A stretch of 64,000 nt of DNA from Elysia chlorotica. Lineage: Eukaryota > Mollusca > Gastropoda > Plakobranchidae. Location: the NCBI GenBank assembly GCA_003991915.1, contig RQTK01000302.1, positions 150,432-214,431 of the forward strand. The letters are read 5' to 3'. Shown piece after piece: positions 12,301 through 21,300 of the stretch. A program made the position numbers and the translations under genes. The notes beneath the pieces are model-generated. The model was not told the origin of the DNA. It was given only the letters and a program-made list of their open reading frames with translations, and did not search any database. The first letter of the stretch is position 1. Every line of letters starts with the position of its first letter.

Positions 12301-15300
12301 TGAATGCAATGTCTCTTATGTCTTTTAAGCATATCACAACGTTGCTAACGTAATGGTCCATCTCAAAATCAGTAGGAGAAACGAAAGAAACTTGGGGGAA
12401 AAATGTTTTTATGAAGGTGCTTTAAAATTTAGATAAAAAAAAATTTTTTAGCATAATCTTAACAACAGCACGAACAATAAGATTGTAAGTTTTTGCGACC
12501 TACTGCTTGGTGAGTATATTGTGTCTCGCTGAGACACGAGTTCAGAGATTCCACACCACCTCTGTGCAGCGGCAAGTCAAACTGTCAGACGTCAGTCTTG
12601 GTATCCTTCCACAATATAGCCTATATGGTGCCCAGGTTGGACAATGAGCCACCAAGTTAACTTATTATCCACTGTTTTTATTTTAAGATTTCCGGGTTTT
12701 GAATTTCTCTCCAGGTCTTGAGAAGGCACTCAAAGACATCCATCGACAGACAACATCGCTGGAAAGGCTCCGGAACTTGCTCGACCACGAGATCGACAGG
12801 TCTTACCGTAGCGTGAAGACCATCTTTGAGGATCTACGGCAGGGGTAGGTGATGCACACATTGGGCCATAAGTGAAACGTTACTGTAGCTTTCGACTTGT
12901 CATAAACCGCCTTGTTTTCGTATTCTTATGAGTTGTAAGCTACCCCGGTGTTACAGTTTGTTGTGTTAAACCCATAAAAAATACACTAAGCGTTTTTAAA
13001 GTTTAAACTAGTATACTGAAAAGGTGGTTACAGAATACAGACTACTTTATTAATCCCTCTTGGGGAAATTTCAGTTACAAGGTAAATAAGAATTAAATAA
13101 ATACAATATAACATAGATTCATAGTTATTTCTGTAGTGTAGAAGTAGGCATAGTAGAAACAGAACAGTGAATGCAATTTCTCTTATATCTCTTATATCTT
13201 TCAAACATATCACAATGTTGCTAACGTAATGGTCCATCTCAAAATCAGTAGAAGAAACGAAAGAAACTTGGAGAAAAAAAAATTGTTTTTATGTAGGTGA
13301 TTTTAAATTTAAATAAAACAATTTTTAGCATAATCAAATTTTCTCGTTATAGAATAGATAGATAGGGAACTATTCAGATTCTTATGGTAGATGTTTTTGG
13401 TCTATCTGTGTGATGGACCACTATGTTTGCAAGATGACGGTATATGCCACCATGCTGGCCCATTGGTGATAAGTTTTGCATATGAGACTAATCTTCAAGC
13501 CAAAAATTATATTTGATCATTTGGGGGCTTTTATTTTAGCCTATACTTTTTTTTTTATGGCACTATGGAAGCTAAGTAACTACTTCTGTACTTGCATACA
13601 TATCAATAGTGGAACTTAACAGTCATCCTGTTGGAAAATCTTTTCTTTAAAATGATTAATTTATCAATAAGAAGGAAAAAAAATGTAAGATTATTAGAGA
13701 TAGAAAAAAGAAAGATTGGAGGATTCTGCATCAAAACCTGGCATTATACCACAGGTTGGTGGTTAGCAATGATATTTATACCTTTTTTTTTTTTTTTTCG
13801 CATCATGTGTCAACCAATTTAGCAAAAGTAATTGTCCCTAGCTTGTCACTAGCACGAACAATAAGATTGTAAGTTTTTGCGACCTACTGCTTGGTCAGTA
13901 TGTTGTGTCTCGCTGAGACACGAGTCCAAGGATCTCCACACCATCTCTGTGCAGCGGCAAGTTAAACTGTCAGACATCACTCTTGGGATTCTTCCACAAT
14001 ATAGCCTATATGGTGCTGATGTTGGACAATAAGCCACCAAATTAACTTGTTATCCACTGATTTTATTTTAAGATTTCCTGGTTTTGAACTTCTCCTCTCT
14101 AGGTCTTGAGAAGGCACTCAAAGACATCCATCGACAGACAACATCGCTGGAAAGGCTCCGGAACTTGCTTGACCACGAGATCGACAGGTCTTATCGTAGC
14201 GTGAAGACCATCTTTGAGGATCTACGGCAAGGGTAGGTGATGCACACATTGGGCCATAAGTAAAACGTCGCTGTAGCTTACGACTTGTCATAAACTGTCT
14301 TGTTTTCGTATTCTTCTGAGTAAGTAAGCTACCGCGGTGTTGCACTTACAGTTTGTTGTGTTAAACCCATAAAAAATACCCTAAGGGTTATTAAAATTTA
14401 AACTAGTATACTGAAAAGGTGGGTACAGAATACAGACTACTTTATTAATCCCTCTTGGGGAAATTTCAGTTACAAGGTATATACAAATTAAATAAATACA
14501 ATATTATATAGATTCATAGTTATTTCTGTAGTGTACAAGTAGGCATAGTAGAAAGATGTTGCAATGATCTCAGGAAAAAATGTATAACACCATGAACATA
14601 CTTTAAGAATTAGAAAATAAACTATAATTGTTTCTTTATAATTTATCTCTTCTAAAAATCCCTTTAAAACTGGCCATAGACCTTGGCATGAAAGAGTTTC
14701 CATATATCTGTTAGTGTATGCCTTCTTTGAAATTGCATGTATTCCTCAAATGTCTTTTTTGGGGGGATAAACGGATCATTTCTCTGGCTATGATAGGATG
14801 AGCAGTTTAAGCGTTATGTTAGAACACTCTTGCTACAATTTAAATTGTCATCTTATCATAGAAAAAAAATGGAAGAGTGTACAACAGTAAACAATATAGT
14901 CGTTACTGTGCTGACGTGCCGTGAAAACAAACTCACTCACTCACCCAATGAATTAAAAATACTTTAGAATGAAACCTTGTATATACCCAAGTTTGTCCAA
15001 CATTTTGCCAAGTTAAGATAATGGGGCTTGTTTCCACTGCTAACAAGTGCTTTGACTAAACTTCTATTATTCCTCAATGAAGTAGAACTAATAACTACAG
15101 AATATGAAGTTTGAAAAGTCTGATAATTGAGTTAAATCCCTCAGAATCAATTTATGAACACAGCAACAATAAGACGTTCAGAACTACTTTTTCCGTTAAT
15201 AAAGTAAAGAAAATCATGGGAAATTTAGACTTGAATTAACTAAAGCCAGACCATCTAGACTTTAAAGGTAACTTACCTTTTCAACGTTTTAAACCTGTTA

Positions 15301-18300
15301 ATGTTGAAATTGTTTAAAAAAAATTATACTTAAGTCACCCAAGTCCTTTTGTGACCCCCACTCTTTCTTGATTTGAATGTGTTGACATACTTTTACCTTA
15401 TATAACATTTTATATCAATGAGTCACTTGAGAGCGGAACTGTCCTTGATAGGTTTGACTTTTTTCTGATCTAGCTTCATACACATTTTTTTTTTTGCCTT
15501 GATTAAATATGTATTGTTTCTCTTTTGATTCAACATCTTGTTTTAATTAAATTTTTATCAGACTGGACAGTAGAGAAGCCCAGATTTTTGGTGAATTGGA
15601 GCAGTTAAAGAAAGAAGCTTGTAAGTATCGTGAATGCTTTGTTGTCCTTTAGTGCTGAGGAGTTGTGTGAGGTAACGGCCATAATAGGGTGTGTTAAATA
15701 GAGGCCAAAGGTATTGATGAATCCTGTCAGTGAATAAAAATTTTGTATAAAACTTAACTCTTTACGCCCTCATGCCTATTCCATGTTTTGACATAGACTT
15801 TAGATAGAGGGTATTTTTTCTGTTTGTCGTCATGTTTTGTGATAAGTTGAGACATTTGTGTGAAGTAATTCAATGCTAAACTTTTTCATACTGCCATACT
15901 GGGTTTTTTGCTGTGGGATTTGGGATTGGATTTTTGTTTTGTTTTCCAGGTTGCAAACTAAACTGATTCTTATTTAGCATTTCTGTGAAAGGCCCTAGTA
16001 TAGTTCATTTGTAGCTGTTTCATACTCCCATTATTATCAAAATCCTTTGATGGAATAAGAGCAAAACACTCAGAAATTTTACTTTCCATTGTGTTAATAG
16101 ATTTTTAAAGTTTAGTTCGTTTTATTTTATAAATAATTTCACTTTGACTTTCACAGACTGAAGAAGTGATAAAATTAACCCATTAAAAAAAAAAAATGTA
16201 TGTATCAGAACACCAAATCCAACAATTCAGTGCTTTTCACCAGCAGCTCTACATAATAATTACAGTACCTTAGAGTTGTCTTATGCAAAATCTTAAATCA
16301 ATAATGCATCTGTCATGACAAGCTTATGTTTCTGTAACCCTCCTTAGCTGAAATGCTGGAGATGCGCCAGAGCAAGGCGGCTGATCTCCGACGCCAGGTG
16401 GACCGATCAGAGCGCATGACAGAATCAGAAGTGTCGGACCTTAGGGCAGAGGTCAAGGTCAGTTGCTTAGAGAGAATGCAGAGAAAAATATGTAATATAA
16501 ATATATATAAAATTAAATATATGTGTACCAATAGTACACAAAGGGTTACAGAACTGATTTTTTAAATTAAGTTGAATGGTATAAATTATAGTTATTCTTG
16601 AAAACTGCAATGTGATTTAGCACTATGTTTCAATGCATAAAATCAAATGATATTCTCTGTAGCACTGCAATGTATTGGTAAATTTGCTAATTTACAAAGC
16701 AACATGATTCACAAGAAAGTAATCTACATTCTAATCCAATCCAGCATTTTGTCTCTGAACGACGGCATGATGAGGAGCTGGGGCGAGTGACCCGGTTCGT
16801 GTACGACTCCGATCATCTCCTGGCAGAGATCGGCAAATTTGGAGAAGGTGGGCTCTAAATCTTTACCAACAGTGGGATCTGCGTTACAATCTTTTCACAA
16901 GCATGATTTAAAGTCTATTCCTTTTGTACGCACTATTTTGGTGGATTTTCAAAAATTTATAAAAGGTAAAAGCTTTGATTTCATCTCAAAATGGAAGTTG
17001 CGCAGATCAATACAAAAAAAGTACTAGCACAAGGCAATATCAATGTACCAAACATGTGTGGGCTAATGAAAAATAGGTTAAGATAATCCCCTGACAACAG
17101 CCTAAAATTTTACTTTTTAACCCAAGTTTATGTTACACAGTGACTGTAAATCTAAAAATCCACTCTAGTTCATTTACATCCTTAACTGCAGGTTGAATCA
17201 ATCTTTAAATGGTTTAGTTGGTTCACTTTTCTTTCTTCTTAAACGGTATAATTTACAATTTAAGATATGCTAATGTGTGTTTTATGTCGGCCATATCATA
17301 AGATTTGACCTCTGTAAAAAAAGAATTGACATTTTGTCCTCACTACTTGCTCACTTTGTTTTTTTTTAGGTAGGAGTGTATCTTTGTTGTAATATGTAAC
17401 ATAGTTATGGGCTTGTGTGGGTATATGATACTTCAGTTAATGCAATAATTAAAGGATTTGTGGGTATATCATGTATAAAAATATTATTGATTAATGCAAT
17501 AACTAAAGAAGGATTCAATTTAGACAAATTCTGCATAAATACAAAAACAAGACAAAATATCAGTTCTGTTGTATTTCTTTGTCTCTGTACCAGTCGTGCA
17601 TGTGAGGTCAGTTTCCACAGCTCGAAGAGCATCCTCCTCGTCAGTTGCCAGCAGTGTAGTCAGTCACGAAGGTAACAGTTTTTTCACTTAGAAAACAAAA
17701 CAAACTTTGCTGTGCTAATAAATAAATGTTAATTTTTTAACTCTCAAAGCATTTACAGCTGATTAGATTGGATGTTAATTCATTTCTGTTGGCCATTTTA
17801 AAGTCCACTAATTGGATGTCCAACAATTTCAAAGTGTAGATTGTCAACAGATTTTTTTTAATTTATAAAAATCATTTTGGTTAAATTGCATCTGCAACAT
17901 CTATAAGTTCTTTTTCCTTGTTATTTCTATTTGTTTTGCTGTTATCCTTCCAGGCAATGCAGAGGTTGATGCACCCAACTCTCAGGAAATCAATGAACTA
18001 CAGGACAGACTGAAGAATTCTCTCAAGCTACAGGTAATGAGCCGGGCTTTCAAAAAACATGCAAACATGCACAATTGTTTTGTTTTTGTTTGTGCTTTTG
18101 AAAGGGGGGGGGGGGTTGTTTTGTATTTTTGGCAGGGGGAGCAAAGTAAAGACTCTATTTTATATTTTTCTTTTATCAAAAGCTTATTTGAATGATATAT
18201 ATACTATTTTTATATTGTCTTCTTTGAGTGCTTCATTTTTTTTAACTAATCGAACGAAAAAAGTTTATCCTTTATAATCCTTTCAAGCCTACCATGTGGC

Positions 18301-21300
18301 ATAAGACCACCCCTCTCTTCCAATTCCAGTTTCACTGGAATGTTCGTTTGACACGGTTAAGTTACATAATTTCTAGGTTATTGTTTTTAGGGGACAAGTG
18401 ACATCTAGGGATGTTGGTCTGACACGGTTACGTTACACAATTTCTAGCTTATTGTTTTTAGGGGACAAGTGACATCTAGGGATGTTGGTTTGACACGGTT
18501 AAGTTACACAATTTCTAGGTTATTGTTTTTAGGGGACAAGTGACATCTAGGGATGTTGGTCTGACACGGTTACGTTACACAATTTCTAGGTTATTGTTTT
18601 AGGGGACAAGTGACACTAGAGATTTTGGTCTGACACGGTTAAGTTACACAATTTCTAGGTTATTGTTTTTAGGGGACAAGTGACATCTAGGGATGTTGGT
18701 CTGACACGGTTACGTTACACAATTTCTAGGTTATTGTTTTTAGGGGACAAGTGACATCTAGAGATGTTTGGTCTGACACAATTTCTAGGTTATTGTTTTT
18801 AGGGGACAAGTGACATCTAGGGATGTTGGTCTGACACGGTTAAGTTACACAATTTCTAGATTATTGTTTTTAGGGGACAAGTGACATCTAGAGATGTTTG
18901 TTTGACATGCTTAAGTTACACAATTTCTAGATTATTGTTTTTAGGGGACAAGTGACATCTAGGGATGTTGGTTTGACATGGTTAAGTTATACAATTTCTA
19001 GGTTATGTTTTTAGGGGACAGGTGACATCTAGAGATGTTTGTTTAACATGCTTAAGTTACACAATTTCTAGGTTATGTTTTTAGGGGACAGGTGACATCT
19101 AGAGATGTTTGTTTGACATGCTTAAGTTATACAATTTCTAGGTTATGTTTTTAGGGGACAGGTGATATCTAGAGATGTTTGTTTGACATGCTTAAGTTAC
19201 ACAATTTCTAGGTTATTGCTTTTAGGGGACAAGTCACATCTAGGGATTTTGGTCTGACACGGTTAAGTTACACAATTTATAGATTATTGTTTTAGGGGAC
19301 AAGGGACACTAGAGATTTTGGTCTGACACAATTTCTAGCTTATTGTTTTTAGGGGAAAAGTCACATCTAGGGATGTTGGTTTGACATGCTTAAGTTATAC
19401 AATTTCTAGGTTATTGTTTTTAGGGGACAAGTGACATCTATTGCTTCCCAATCAACCCAAACTTATCTCCAGGTTTTAATTGGTTTAACTCCAGGCAAAT
19501 CACATGTGGTTCTTTTTATGCTATTGAGAAACTTTTAAAAGCCAGGCTTTATTTCAGCATGGTTGATTGTTGAAAAATGGTGATGTTTATGTACGTTAAC
19601 CTGATTTTTTTTGGTTGTGTTTATTTCAGACGACACAGAGTACTGGAGTATCATCGTCATTAGAAAACGGGTCCAGCGATGCAGGTCAGTGAAATGTCTA
19701 GATTTTAACGTTTCATATGTGGTACTTATGAAGTGAAAAAAGTCTAAGAAAATAAGGCGCTTGGTATATTGAGGCATTGCGTTTTTTTAATGAAAATATT
19801 TTGAGCTGACACTGACTTTGCTAAGTAACCTAAGCATGGCATAACCTGCTTTTAAGGTAATCGTTTTAAAAACCTTAAGTGCTACATATTCAAAAAAGCA
19901 TACCTTAACATGGTTATGTGGTACCAAAATCCAAAATGATCGGGCAAATACTGAGCCTCATTTCCCCCAGGCCGCTTTTTAGTTATACAGTTTGTTTTTC
20001 TCAGTTTCTGAGTCTATAACAGTGAATGTCCTGAAAAATTGGCAGAAAGAAAACAACACAAACTGAAGTTTAAAAGTCAATTACCACAAGGGCAAGTAAA
20101 ATTTTGAAGTTTTATACCCAGTACCCAGGCCATTAGCAAAAAAATTTTAAATAATGATAAAATCTTGGATAATGTGCCTATATAAATCACAGCAAAGGTT
20201 TTTTTGTATTTATTTGTAATCTAAAAGTTGGAAAGAAAATGTTTTGTCCTTCTGTTAAAAAGTGGTGAAATGGCGAAAATGGTTTAGCTTTGGTCCATCA
20301 AGAGGGAGCCCGCCCTTCGAAACCTACTATCTGTGAGAAATTCGTTTGTCTGATCACTATCCGTCAGTGAAAAATTTTTTGCCTGATCTTGTCCCCTTAT
20401 GGTTGGGTTAGTGTCAGTATAATGTGACATGAGTTCAAGTATCCCCTCTCTGTCTGTATGCTAGCATGTAAAATTGTTAGATGTCAGTTTTGGGACCCAT
20501 CCACAGATATATCCAAAATATTGCTGACGTTGGACATTAAGCAACCAACAACCCTAACCCTTATGTTTTAAAGTATAGGTATGTCATATATAATCCATTG
20601 CCTTGAGTTAATTCATCCACACACACTTGTTCATGTTGTTGTGTCTCACTCTCAGGTCTGACTGCGCCAAAGAGTGTCCGCAGGCGCTTTGGGAATTCTC
20701 ACCGCGGGGGGAACACGAGCAGGTCAAGGGAGGGCGGCGTCTCAGGTGAGATAAGATCCAGATACACGAGATACACCAAGGATATTAGGCCAAGTGTACC
20801 TGGGTCTCGCTAAGTAGAGTGAATATTTTTTCCATAGGGATATATAGGTTTTCTATCGTTTTCGTACATTTACCAACTTTTTCGGGACACCAACCGATTG
20901 AAGACTGATACAAATGTACTTCTAAGCAAACCTATCTGTCATTCCGAAGTGAAGTTGAATCTAGATTTAGACTGTAGCTTTATATTCTAATCTAGTTGAT
21001 ATCTGATGGTATGGATCTAGATCTAATTTAATTCTGTGACATAAATGGGAAATTAGATTGTTGACATTGACTGATTGAGGGGAGAACTGGCTCAAGTGCC
21101 TAGTTTGAAGCCGACAACTGGGCAAATTTATTTGTTGTAGTTGTTCCCTACCAGTTGGTTCAGTCAATGACAATGGTGTTAGTTCCAGTGGCTTTCAGCA
21201 TGCTAGAAATCTTAAAATTGAAAATGTGAGAGTCTTGTTAGCCAACCCTTTGTGAAGCAGTATATTTAGTTCACGCAAAGCCAGGATGTTGCTGACGTGG

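Larger units (their letters stand above)
12297..14560 (+). repeat. Tandem duplication carrying SPATS2 exon 8
   Basis: Unit A (about 12297-13160) and unit B (about 13164-14555) share, in order, acagtgaatgcaat and the text after it, the SINE fragment, exon 8, and a reverse-oriented retroelement 3' tail (tttattaatccctcttgggg). Unit B has about 510 bp of extra sequence (about 13341-13851) that is absent from unit A. Confidence 0.88.

Noticed and set aside
12715..14232. Both exon 8 copies used in one mRNA.
   Set aside because: 130 nt each; using both shifts the frame of exon 9 and loses the conserved block.
18330..19441. A CRISPR-like array.
   Set aside because: The units are directly adjacent 71-bp repeats without unique spacers, in an intron of an animal gene.
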